Assembly: GCF_020400725.1 (NCBI RefSeq)
Contig: NZ_JAINVG010000003.1
Span: 1 to 64,000 of the forward strand
Reading direction: 5' to 3'
DNA length: 64,000 bases
Source: Streptomyces sp. NK15101
GTDB taxonomy: Bacteria > Actinomycetota > Actinomycetes > Streptomycetales > Streptomycetaceae
Shown: positions 1-7,448 of the stretch, piece after piece
Position numbering within the stretch: the first letter of the stretch is position 1
Layout: each line of letters begins with the position of its first letter
Notes under the pieces: generated by a model
Told to the model about the DNA's origin: nothing
Seen by the model: only the letters and a program-made list of their open reading frames with translations
Databases searched by the model: none
Translations under genes and position numbers: made by a program

Positions 1-2323
1 CGAACTCGAAGTCGCCCTCGCGGGAACCGCCTTCGACCGAGGCGTAGTAGCCGCGGATGGTGCGCGGTCCCGCGGCGGTTCCGGCGTGCAGCCAGAAGTC
101 GTCCCAGGAGCGGGCGAAGGCGAGGGTGGCGCCGCGGAGCTCGGAGGCCCGGTCGGTCCTCACCGTCAGCTCGTGGGCCTCGCGGGCGTCGAGGACGACC
201 GTGGTGTCCTTCTTCAGCTCCAGCTGCGGGCGGCCGAGGTAGCTGAGCGAGTCGGTCAGCGTGGCGCCCTCGCCGGCGTCGGGCGTGGTGACGAAGGAGG
301 AGAGGAAGTAGCTGCCGGGGCGCAGGCGGTAGACCTGGTCGGCGGCCCCGTCGTTGAAGCGGCGCTCACCGGTGGCGTCGTCGGTGCCGATGACGTCGAG
401 GGAGGAGGCGCCGGAGGCGGGCTCGCCCTGACGGTCGATCAGCTTGACGCGCAGGGTGACGGTCTCGGGCTCCACGTACAGCGAGAAGGGGGTGGAGACG
501 TGGACGCCGCCCGTGCCGGTGGCGACGACGCGGCCGGTGACGTCGCCGTACTGGGCGCGCTCCAGGCGGGCGTCGGGGGCGAGGTCGAGCGGGACCCCGA
601 CGGTGGCGCCGGCCGGGACGGTGACGGTGCGCTCGCCGAGGCGGGCGATCGGGGCGCGGACCGCGGAGCCGTCGTCGCCGGTGACCTTCTCGACGGCCAG
701 GTCGAGGGTGACGGGCACGTCGGAGGTGTTGGTGTACGGCACGGAGACCGTGGTGCGGTCGCTCCCGTCCTGCGGCCAGGCGAAGGTGCCGCCCTGGACG
801 GCGGGGGAGCCGAGGACGGTCTGGTCGACGGCGGCCTTGACGTCGAGGCGGCCGCCGCCGACCTCGCGGACGTCGCCGGGGACCCCGCTGTCGGCGGAGG
901 CGACGAGCGCGGACTTGATCTGCCGGGCGGTCCAGTCGGGGTGGCGCTGCTTGACGATGGCGGCGGCGCCCGCGACGTGCGGGGTGGCCATCGACGTACC
1001 GGACATGGATTGGTAGGCGTAGACGCCCCGGCCGCCGGCCGCGGCCGCGGAGATGCCGACGCCGGGCGCCGCTATCTCGGGCTTGAGGGTGTGGTTCACG
1101 ATCGTCGGGCCGCGGCTGGAGAACCAGGCGGTGGAGTCGTCGCGGTCGGTGGCGCCGACGGTGAGCACACCGGGCGCGCAGCCGGGCGAGGAGACGGTGT
1201 CGTGGGCGGGGCCCGAGTTGCCGGCGGCGATGACGAACAACGTGCCCTCGCTCCGGGCGAGTTCCTCGGCCGCGACGCTCATCGGGTCGGTGCAGTCGGT
1301 GGGCACGGAGCTGCCCAGGCTCATGGAGACGACGTCGGCGCCCTGCGCGACGGCCCATTCCATGCCCGCGATGATCCAGGAGGCGGCGCCGGAGCCGGAG
1401 TCGCCCAGCACCTTGCCGTTGAGGAGGTCCGCGCCGGGGGCGACGCCCTTCTTCCTGCCGCCGCTCGCGGCGCCGGAGCCGCCGACGGTGGAGAGGGTGT
1501 GGGTGCCGTGGCCCCCGCGGTCGTCGGTGGTGTCGGAGTCGGTGAAGTTCTCCGAGGCGACGATGCGGCCCACGAGGTCGGGGTGGCCGGCGTCGGCGCC
1601 GGTGTCGAGGACGGCGACCTTGGTGCCCTTGCCGTCGTAGCCGGCGGCCCAGGCCTCGGGGGCGTGGATCTGCTTCGTCGACTGCTCCAGGGTGGCCTCG
1701 ACCTTGCGGTCGAGCCAGAGCTTCCTCAGGCCGGAGGCGGAGCGGGCGGCCGGGGCGGCGATGTCGGCCCAGAAGGTGGCGGCCTGCTTCTTCTCCGCCT
1801 TGAGGGCGACGCCGTCGACGGCCTTGAGGACCTGGCCGCGCCTGGCGCCGCGGGGGGTGGCGGGGACGGAGCGGGCGAGGTCGGAGCCGTAGACGGCGAT
1901 GAGGGGCAGCGTGGTGGTGGCGGCGTCGTCGTAGCCCTGGCGGATCAGGCCGGTGACGTTGAAGAGTTCCTCGTCGACGCGGCCGGCGGCGAGCGCGGCG
2001 GTGGCGTCCTCGGGGTAGACGTACAGGTCCGGTCCGGAGCGGCGGGTCTGTACCAGGGGGACGGTCCCGTCCTCCCGGGGCAGGGCCGTGGCCGCCGGGT
2101 TCCCTTCGGCGTCCCGGGTGACCAGGACGCGGTCGCCGGTGACCAGGGTCACCGTGGCGCTCTTCGCTCCGTCACCGGCGCGGGCCGAGGCCTCGCTGCC
2201 GACCAGCGGTCGCTTGCCGGCCGTGTCGTCCTGCGGCTCATCGGCCATGGACGGCGCGACCGCGGTGACGGCCAGGACGACGGCGGTCGCCGCCCCCAGG
2301 ACCGTACGCGAAATCGGGCGCAT
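1..2323 (-). CDS. Secreted S8 (subtilisin-like) serine protease, C-terminus outside window
   Basis: Reading from 2323 down to the window edge gives about 774 codons with no stop, so the C-terminus lies beyond position 1. The N-terminus (MRPISRTVLGAATAVVLAVT) is a Sec-type signal peptide, and a propeptide-like region follows. The catalytic triad is visible: Asp240 in VAVLDTG, His272 in GHGTH, oxyanion Asn369 in AAGNSG and Ser444 in GTSMATPH. Beyond the catalytic domain runs a long beta-rich region typical of Streptomyces S8 proteases of 1100 residues or more. I chose the ATG at 2323 because GGGGAGA lies just before it; the in-frame ATG at 2335 has no such site. It is divergent from the regulator at 2557, which is a plausible controller. 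The product should be an exported protease; its substrate is unknown. Confidence 0.93.
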   Translation of the reverse strand, partial: MRPISRTVLGAATAVVLAVTAVAPSMADEPQDDTAGKRPLVGSEASARAGDGAKSATVTLVTGDRVLVTRDAEGNPAATALPREDGTVPLVQTRRSGPDLYVYPEDATAALAAGRVDEELFNVTGLIRQGYDDAATTTLPLIAVYGSDLARSVPATPRGARRGQVLKAVDGVALKAEKKQAATFWADIAAPAARSASGLRKLWLDRKVEATLEQSTKQIHAPEAWAAGYDGKGTKVAVLDTGADAGHPDLVGRIVASENFTDSDTTDDRGGHGTHTLSTVGGSGAASGGRKKGVAPGADLLNGKVLGDSGSGAASWIIAGMEWAVAQGADVVSMSLGSSVPTDCTDPMSVAAEELARSEGTLFVIAAGNSGPAHDTVSSPGCAPGVLTVGATDRDDSTAWFSSRGPTIVNHTLKPEIAAPGVGISAAAAGGRGVYAYQSMSGTSMATPHVAGAAAIVKQRHPDWTARQIKSALVASADSGVPGDVREVGGGRLDVKAAVDQTVLGSPAVQGGTFAWPQDGSDRTTVSVPYTNTSDVPVTLDLAVEKVTGDDGSAVRAPIARLGERTVTVPAGATVGVPLDLAPDARLERAQYGDVTGRVVATGTGGVHVSTPFSLYVEPETVTLRVKLIDRQGEPASGASSLDVIGTDDATGERRFNDGAADQVYRLRPGSYFLSSFVTTPDAGEGATLTDSLSYLGRPQLELKKDTTVVLDAREAHELTVRTDRASELRGATLAFARSWDDFWLHAGTAAGPRTIRGYYASVEGGSREGDFEF

Positions 2324-2341
2324 CGCTCTCCCCATCTGAAT

Positions 2342-2373
2342 CCGGAAAAAGGGCATAAGGCAGCCTTTTCCGG
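2342..2373 (-). promoter_or_regulatory. Hairpin in the 5' leader of the protease gene
   Basis: CCGGAAAAAGG (2342-2352) pairs with CCTTTTCCGG (2364-2373) with one bulged A. It sits about 20 nt before the protease start codon, so it could be a transcript structure or an operator. Function is inferred from position only. Confidence 0.4.
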
Positions 2374-2497
2374 AGGCTGTTGGTGCTGCGGTGGCGCCAC
2401 ATTGGCAGAGGTGAGGGCGGTACAGGGATGATGGGAGAGGCGGGAATACGCCGTGGCCGTTTCCCGCCAGGTCACCAACGGAACGAATGCCTCCGGT

Positions 2498-2516
2498 GAA
2501 CGTCCCTGGAACGTCC
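2498..2516. promoter_or_regulatory. Tandem GAACGTCC repeat in the divergent protease/regulator promoter region
   Basis: GAACGTCC occurs at 2498-2505 and again at 2509-2516, a period of 11 bp (about one helical turn), 41-59 bp before the regulator start. The spacing suits side-by-side protein binding. The binder is unknown; the adjacent HTH regulator is a natural guess. Confidence 0.35.
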
Positions 2517-2556
2517 GGGACCGCCCGCCGGAGGTACGGCGAGGGGTGGGGCATCC

Positions 2557-3540
2557 ATGCTGGGAGCGATAGGACTCGACGAACGCCAGGAGTCCGCGTA
2601 CCGCGCCCTGGTCGCGCTGGGCGCGGCCGAGGTCACCGATCTCGCGCACCGGCTCGCCCTGCCCGAGCAGGAGACCGAACGGGCGCTGCGCCGTCTGGAG
2701 TCGCAGGGACTCGCCGCCCAGTCCTCGGCCCGCACCGGCCGGTGGGTCGCGGCGCCGCCCGGGGTCGCGCTCGGCGCCCTGCTGACCCAGCAGCGGCACG
2801 AGCTGGAGCAGGCCGAGCTGGCGGCCAAGCTGCTCGCCGAGGAGTACCGGGCGGAGGCCGCGGAGGCCGCCGTGCACGACCTGGTGGAGGTGGTGGTCGG
2901 CGCGAGCGCGGTGACCCACCGCTTCCTCCAGCTGCAGCTGGGCGCCCAGGAGGAGGTCTGCGCCCTGGTGACGGGCAAGCCGATCGCGGTCTCCGGCCTG
3001 GAGAACCACGCCGAGGAGCAGGCGGCCGGGCGCGGGGTCCGCTACCGGGTGGTGATCGAGCGCGAGGTGCTCACGCTCCCGTCGGGGCTGCTCGAACTCT
3101 CCGCGGCGCTCGGCCGCGAGGAGCGGATCCGGGTCGCCGACCGGGTCCCCACGAAGCTGGTCGTCGCCGACCGGTCCCTGGCCATGGTCCCGCTGACCGG
3201 CCGGGGCGCCGAGCCGGCGGCGATCGTCGTGCACGCGAGCGGGCTCCTGGAATCGCTGATGGGCCTCTTCGAGTCGGTGTGGCGGGAGGCGCTGCCGCTG
3301 CGGCTCGGGGCGGGCGCGCAGATCACCGAGGACGAGGCGCCTGGCCCGGACGCGATGGACCTGGAGATCCTGTCGCTGCTGCTCGCCGGGATGACGGACG
3401 CGAGCGTGGCCAAGCAGCTGGACCTGGGGCTGCGGACCGTGCAGCGGCGGGTGAAGGGGCTGATGGAGCTGACCGGGGTGACGACCCGGCTGCAGCTGGG
3501 TTGGCACGCGTACGAGAAGGGCTGGGTCGCCCGCGGCTGA
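2557..3540 (+). CDS. TrmB-like / LuxR-type HTH transcriptional regulator
   Basis: This 327-residue protein has an N-terminal winged-helix region like TrmB proteins (about residues 1-70, IGLDERQESAYRALVALG), a middle sensor-like region with a coiled stretch around 75-105, and a C-terminal LuxR-type HTH (about 262-320; LLLAGMTDASVAKQLDLG, then RTVQRRVKGLMELTG). Proteins with this two-HTH layout are common in Streptomyces and are often set beside secreted-protease or secondary-metabolism genes. The ATG at 2557 follows a GGGGTGGGG stretch. Its divergent position 233 bp from the S8 protease suggests it controls that gene. Ligand and regulon are unknown. Confidence 0.85.
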   Translation: MLGAIGLDERQESAYRALVALGAAEVTDLAHRLALPEQETERALRRLESQGLAAQSSARTGRWVAAPPGVALGALLTQQRHELEQAELAAKLLAEEYRAEAAEAAVHDLVEVVVGASAVTHRFLQLQLGAQEEVCALVTGKPIAVSGLENHAEEQAAGRGVRYRVVIEREVLTLPSGLLELSAALGREERIRVADRVPTKLVVADRSLAMVPLTGRGAEPAAIVVHASGLLESLMGLFESVWREALPLRLGAGAQITEDEAPGPDAMDLEILSLLLAGMTDASVAKQLDLGLRTVQRRVKGLMELTGVTTRLQLGWHAYEKGWVARG

Positions 3541-3624
3541 CGCGGGGACGTATGGGAAGGTGAGCGGCCGGTTCCACTTCCTCCCTCGTCCTCCCGCCCT
3601 CTCGTCTCCTGGAGTTCCGCCCCC

Positions 3625-4059
3625 ATGAACGGACGCCGCCGTCGCGCCCTGCTGGCCACCGTGACCCCGATCCTGGAGCCCGGCGAGCGGGTGGAGGTGA
3701 CGTGCGTCGTCAACCTGAGCACGGTCTCCGCACGCCGGACCGCCGCGTTCGGCGTGGCGTCGGCCGTCCTCAACGGTGGCGCGATGGCGGTGATACCGGT
3801 TCCGGTCCCGATGTACCTGGCGATGACCGACCGCCGGCTCCTCGTCTTCCGGGCGGATCCGGTCTTCGCCAAGCCGGTCGAGCACACCATGACGATCCCG
3901 CGCGACGGCCTGGTCCGCTCGGCGATCAGGGAACGGATCCTGAACTCCTCCTTCGTCCTCTCCTCACCGCACGGCGAGGCCGTCCTGAAGATCGTCTTCC
4001 CGCTGATCGCCCGCAAGGAGCGGAACCTCGTGGCCGCCGCCCTCCCCCTGGCGCCCTGA
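3625..4059 (+). CDS. Conserved hypothetical protein, possibly PH-like fold
   Basis: The product has 144 residues, with no signal peptide. A small hydrophobic stretch (about 47-72, ending VIPVPVPMYLAMTDRRLLVF) leads into alternating strands. The pattern AMTDRRLLVFRAD followed by IPRDGLVRSA resembles bacterial PH-like/YokE-type domains (TDRRLL... IP...I), but I cannot confirm the fold by eye. The ATG at 3625 follows GGAG at about -14. It lies between the HTH regulator and a DUF456 gene on the same strand, with 70 bp to the next gene. No function is assigned. Confidence 0.7.
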   Translation: MNGRRRRALLATVTPILEPGERVEVTCVVNLSTVSARRTAAFGVASAVLNGGAMAVIPVPVPMYLAMTDRRLLVFRADPVFAKPVEHTMTIPRDGLVRSAIRERILNSSFVLSSPHGEAVLKIVFPLIARKERNLVAAALPLAP

Positions 4060-4129
4060 ACCCCTGCCCCGTACCCCGTCCGCCCCGCGCGACCTGCGGA
4101 GATCCCGCTCGTCGTGCACGCTGGGCAAT

Positions 4130-4612
4130 GTGGGTGTGTGGCAGCTCCTGATGATCGCGACGGTGATGCTGCTCGGTCTGTTCGGGGTGCTCGCGCCCGG
4201 CGTGCCGGGGACGTGGCTGGTGTGGGCGGCGATGCTCTGGTGGGCGCTGCACGAGCGCACGGACCTGGCCTGGATCCTGTTGGCCTCCTCGACCGGCCTG
4301 CTGCTCCTCACCCAGGTGATCGTCTGGCAGCTGCCGCCCCGCCGCCTCAGGGGCGTCGGCATCACCCGGCGCATGGTGACGTACGCGGGGGTGGGCGCCC
4401 TCCTGGGCTTCGTCCTGCTCCCGGTGGTCGGCGCGATCCCCGGCTTCGTCGGCGGGATCTACCTCTCGGAGCGGCTCCGCCTCGGCGGCCACGGCCAGGC
4501 CAGGGCGGCGACCCGGACGGTGATGCGGGCGGCCGGCACGAGCGTGCTCGTCGAGCTCTTCGCCTGCCTGCTGATCGTGGGCGCCTGGGCGGGCGCGGTG
4601 ATCTGGGGCTGA
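4130..4612 (+). CDS. DUF456 family membrane protein
   Basis: This 160-residue integral membrane protein has four to five hydrophobic segments (about 4-20, 24-40, 48-66, 84-105, 135-158). The first turn reads GVLAPGVPGTWLVWAAM and the central part GALLGFVLLPVVGAIPGFVGG, the Gly-rich pattern of DUF456 proteins. The family function is unknown. The start is GTG at 4130, with a second in-frame GTG two codons later; neither has a strong ribosome-binding site. It is convergent with the AlkA-type gene, the two stop codons abutting at 4610-4615. Confidence 0.85.
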   Translation: MGVWQLLMIATVMLLGLFGVLAPGVPGTWLVWAAMLWWALHERTDLAWILLASSTGLLLLTQVIVWQLPPRRLRGVGITRRMVTYAGVGALLGFVLLPVVGAIPGFVGGIYLSERLRLGGHGQARAATRTVMRAAGTSVLVELFACLLIVGAWAGAVIWG

Positions 4613-5971
4613 CTACGTCCCCGAAGGCCCCGCGCTCCCGCTCAGGTACCGCGCCGCGTAGGAGCGCCAGGGACGCCACTCCTCCGCCTCCGGGGCTCCC
4701 GTCGGGGGCACGTCGGGGTCGCCGAGGGCCCGCATCCGGATCAGCGCGGCGGCCTCGGCGGTCACGCCGGGGACGGCGAGCAGGGCGCGCTCGGCCTCGT
4801 CGCGGTCGGCTCCGGGATCGAGGCGTACGGCTCCGTCGGCGAGGGCACGGGCCAGCGGCCCCGCGACGGGGTGCTCCGTCAGGGCGGCGGGCTCCGGGAA
4901 GACATGGGTGAGGGTGCCGCAGGCGGTGGCCAGCGGGGTGCCGTGGAGCTCGACGAGCCGGGCCGACTCCTCGGCGCCGAGGACCGTCCGCAGCGCGAAC
5001 TCCTCGGGCTCGGCCGTGCCCGGGGAGCGCACGCCCGGCCGGGCGGCCACCTCGGCGGCGAGCGCGGGGGCCGCCCCGAGGCGCTCGGCGACCGCGTACG
5101 GGTCGGCGTCGAGGTCGAAGAGGCGGCGCAGCCGGTGCACGGCGGTGGTCAGGTCGCGCAGCTCGGCCAGGTGGATCCGGGCCTCCAGCCAGCGCCCGCC
5201 GGAGCGCTCGTCGACGGAGACGACACCGGTGCCGTACGGGAGGCGGAGCGTGCGCCGGTAGGTGCGGGCGCCGGGAGCGCCGACGACCTCCTCCACCCGG
5301 GGAACGGCCTCGGCGGCGAGCAGGTCGAAGACCTCGCCGGTCGCGTACGGCCCCCGGTGGGCGAGCCGCAGCGGCACCCCGGCGGCGAGCGCGGTACGGG
5401 CTCCCGCGCCGCTGCCCGCCTCGGCGCGCAGGGCGGTGGGGGTGCGGGCGTAGACGGCGCGGATCGTCTCGTTGAACTGGCGGACGCTGGCGAATCCGGC
5501 CGCGAAGGCGATCTCGGTGACGGGCAGTCCCGTGGTCTGGAGCAGCAGCCGCGCGGTGTGCGCCCGCTGGGCGCGGGCCAGCGCGACCGGGCCGGCGCCG
5601 AGCTCGGCGGTGAGCTGGCGCTGCACCTGCCGGGTGCTGTAACCGAGCCGGCCCGCGAGGCCGGGCACGCCCTCGCGGTCGACGACGCCGTCGCCGATCA
5701 TCCGCATGGCGCGCCCGACGACGTCGGCCCGGACGTTCCACTCGGCGGAGCCGGGCACGGCGTCCGGGCGGCAGCGGCGGCAGGCGCGGAAGCCGTGGCC
5801 CTGGGCGGCGGCGGCCGTGGGGTAGAAGGAGACGTTCTGCCGCTTGGGGGTGACGGCGGGGCAGCTGGGACGGCAGTAGATGCCGGTGGTCCGGACGGCG
5901 AAGAAGAACTCTCCGTCGAACCGCGCGTCCCTGCTGCTGACCGCCTCGTAGCGGGTGTCGTCGTCCCTCAT
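4613..5971 (-). CDS. Ada Zn-domain / AraC HTH / AlkA-type glycosylase fusion, catalytic Asp missing
   Basis: The protein has 452 residues. The N-terminal Ada-type zinc domain has Cys33, Cys37, Cys64 and Cys67 (GIYCRPSC, FRACRRCRP); an AraC-type HTH follows (about 85-180), then an AlkA N-terminal domain and a helix-hairpin-helix region. In the family this layout couples methyl-phosphotriester sensing to excision of alkylated bases. Here the segment after MRALGDPDV jumps straight to a short PPTGAPEAEE link and then WRPWRSYA. Relatives place there a TDLGVR-type motif carrying the catalytic Asp plus about 20 further residues, all absent here. The hairpin also reads VPGVTAEAA rather than the usual PGIGPWTA. 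The reading frame is otherwise intact. The ATG at 5971 has GGGGG before it. Base excision is doubtful; sensing and regulation could remain. Confidence 0.88.
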   Translation of the reverse strand: MRDDDTRYEAVSSRDARFDGEFFFAVRTTGIYCRPSCPAVTPKRQNVSFYPTAAAAQGHGFRACRRCRPDAVPGSAEWNVRADVVGRAMRMIGDGVVDREGVPGLAGRLGYSTRQVQRQLTAELGAGPVALARAQRAHTARLLLQTTGLPVTEIAFAAGFASVRQFNETIRAVYARTPTALRAEAGSGAGARTALAAGVPLRLAHRGPYATGEVFDLLAAEAVPRVEEVVGAPGARTYRRTLRLPYGTGVVSVDERSGGRWLEARIHLAELRDLTTAVHRLRRLFDLDADPYAVAERLGAAPALAAEVAARPGVRSPGTAEPEEFALRTVLGAEESARLVELHGTPLATACGTLTHVFPEPAALTEHPVAGPLARALADGAVRLDPGADRDEAERALLAVPGVTAEAAALIRMRALGDPDVPPTGAPEAEEWRPWRSYAARYLSGSAGPSGT

Positions 5972-6060
5972 GGCCCCCAGTGTGCGGGAGCCGCCGCCAC
6001 CCGGCTCGCGGTTTTCGGACACCGCGCTGCGGGTGGCGACGGGCGAGCCGCCCGCACGGC

Positions 6061-7173
6061 CTACCGCAGCCGGCCCTGGCGCTTGAACTCCAGGGCCGCG
6101 CGGCCACCGGCGCCCACGCGCTTCCACTCCTTGAGCATCTCGGAGCGCATCCGGGCATCGGTCTTGGCCACGATCCGCCGGTTCTCGCGGAGCAGCTTGC
6201 GGTAGCTCTCCAGGCGGCGCACGGGCAGCGAGCCGTCCTCGATCGCCGCCGTCACCGCGCAGCCCGGCTCGGACTCGTGGGCGCAGTCGTGGAAGCGGCA
6301 GTCTCCGGCGAGCTCCTCGATCTCGGAGAAGACCTGGCCGACCCCGGCCTCGGCGTCCCAGAGTCCGACGCCGCGCAGCCCGGGGGTGTCGATGAGGACT
6401 CCCCCGCCGGGCAGGACGAAGAGGTTGCGGGTGGTCGTGGTGTGACGGCCCTTGCCGTCGACGTCGCGGGCGGCCTGGACGTCCATCACGTCCTCGCCGA
6501 CCAGGGCGTTGGCGAGGGTCGACTTGCCGGCGCCGGAGACGCCGAGCAGCACGGTCGTGCCGCCCGCGATCGTCGCGGCGAGCACGTCGAGCCCCTCCCC
6601 GGTGGTGGAGCTGAGGGGCAGCACCTGCACGCCGGGCGCGACCGTCTCCACGTCCTCGACGAGGTAGGAGAGCCCGACCGGATCGGGCACGAGGTCGGCC
6701 TTGCTGAGGACGACGGTCGGCTGGGCGCCGGACTCCCAGGCCAGGGCGAGGAAGCGTTCGATCCGGCCGAGGTCGAGCTCGACGGCGAGCGAGACCGTGA
6801 TGACGGCGTGGTCGACGTTGGCGGCGAGGATCTGGCCCTCGGACCGCTTGGAGGAGGTGGAGCGCGCGAAGGCCGTACGGCGGGGCAGGCACGCACGCAC
6901 GTACCGGGGATCGCCGACGCCCTCCGGGTCGACGGCGGCCCAGTCACCGGTGCAGACGACCCGCAGTGGATCGTGCGGCGTCACGAACGCCGTGTCGGCG
7001 CGAACGACCCCTTCGGCGGTGGCGACGTCGCACTGCCCCCGGTCGACGCGGATCACCCGCCCCGGGACGAGCCCCCGGGCGGCGTGGGGCGCGAAGTCGG
7101 CGGCCCAGCCGGAGTCCCAGCCGTGGGCGTCGAGCAGGGAGGAAGAGGAGACGGAGGAAAGCGGGAAAGACAA
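6061..7173 (-). CDS. rsgA: Ribosome small subunit-dependent GTPase RsgA
   Basis: This 370-residue circularly permuted GTPase acts in late 30S ribosome maturation. The G motifs come in permuted order: G4 SKAD at 157-160, G1 GVSGAGKST at 211-219, G3 DTPG at 262-265. A zinc-binding C-terminal domain has Cys292, Cys297, His299 and Cys305. An OB-like N-terminal domain precedes the GTPase. The start is a rare TTG at 7173: GAAGGG lies 6 nt before it, and no ATG or GTG is better placed. That ribosome-binding site is buried in a perfect 14-bp palindrome (7179-7192), and a 23-codon ORF with its own strong site lies 60 nt upstream, so translational control is likely. Confidence 0.93.
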   Translation of the reverse strand: MSFPLSSVSSSSLLDAHGWDSGWAADFAPHAARGLVPGRVIRVDRGQCDVATAEGVVRADTAFVTPHDPLRVVCTGDWAAVDPEGVGDPRYVRACLPRRTAFARSTSSKRSEGQILAANVDHAVITVSLAVELDLGRIERFLALAWESGAQPTVVLSKADLVPDPVGLSYLVEDVETVAPGVQVLPLSSTTGEGLDVLAATIAGGTTVLLGVSGAGKSTLANALVGEDVMDVQAARDVDGKGRHTTTTRNLFVLPGGGVLIDTPGLRGVGLWDAEAGVGQVFSEIEELAGDCRFHDCAHESEPGCAVTAAIEDGSLPVRRLESYRKLLRENRRIVAKTDARMRSEMLKEWKRVGAGGRAALEFKRQGRLR

Positions 7174-7178
7174 GGGGG

Positions 7179-7192
7179 ACCCTTCGAAGGGT
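7179..7192 (-). promoter_or_regulatory. Palindrome overlapping the rsgA ribosome-binding site
   Basis: ACCCTTCGAAGGGT is a perfect 14-bp palindrome whose 3' half on the minus strand supplies the GAAGGG ribosome-binding site of rsgA, 6 nt before the TTG. Folding in RNA would hide that site. A second GC-rich hairpin (about 7203-7219) sits between it and the leader ORF. Confidence 0.5.
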
Positions 7193-7233
7193 GGCCCCGG
7201 CGGCGCGCTCCGAGCGCGCGGATCGAGTGGGTG

Positions 7234-7305
7234 TCAGCCGGAGACCACAGGGGTGGGAACGATGAACTCCTGAATGCGGGCAGAGCCCGTCACCGTGACA
7301 GTCAT
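7234..7305 (-). CDS. Possible 23-residue leader ORF upstream of rsgA
   Basis: The ATG at 7305 is preceded by GGAGGTGAGG (7312-7321), one of the best ribosome-binding sites in the window. It opens a 23-codon frame (MTVTVTGSARIQ... ending TPVVSG) that stops 60 nt before the rsgA start. It has no Cys, Trp or other obvious attenuator codon run. I do not recognise the peptide. It may be a real small protein or a leader whose translation opens the rsgA hairpin. Confidence 0.5.
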   Translation of the reverse strand: MTVTVTGSARIQEFIVPTPVVSG

Positions 7306-7448
7306 CAATGTCCTCACCTCCTGCTTCTTCTCGACGCACCGACACCGCCCCTGCGGGGGACGGATGGACAGCACCATAGCCCCACCCCTGGGCACGGCAC
7401 CACCGATTAAATTCAGCCCCTCACCCGCCCGGCGATCGCCCGGGCACG

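Noticed and set aside
86..2431. 781-codon plus-strand frame over the protease gene
   Set aside because: The minus strand holds the intact subtilisin motifs; the plus frame is low-complexity Gly/Val/Ala sequence.
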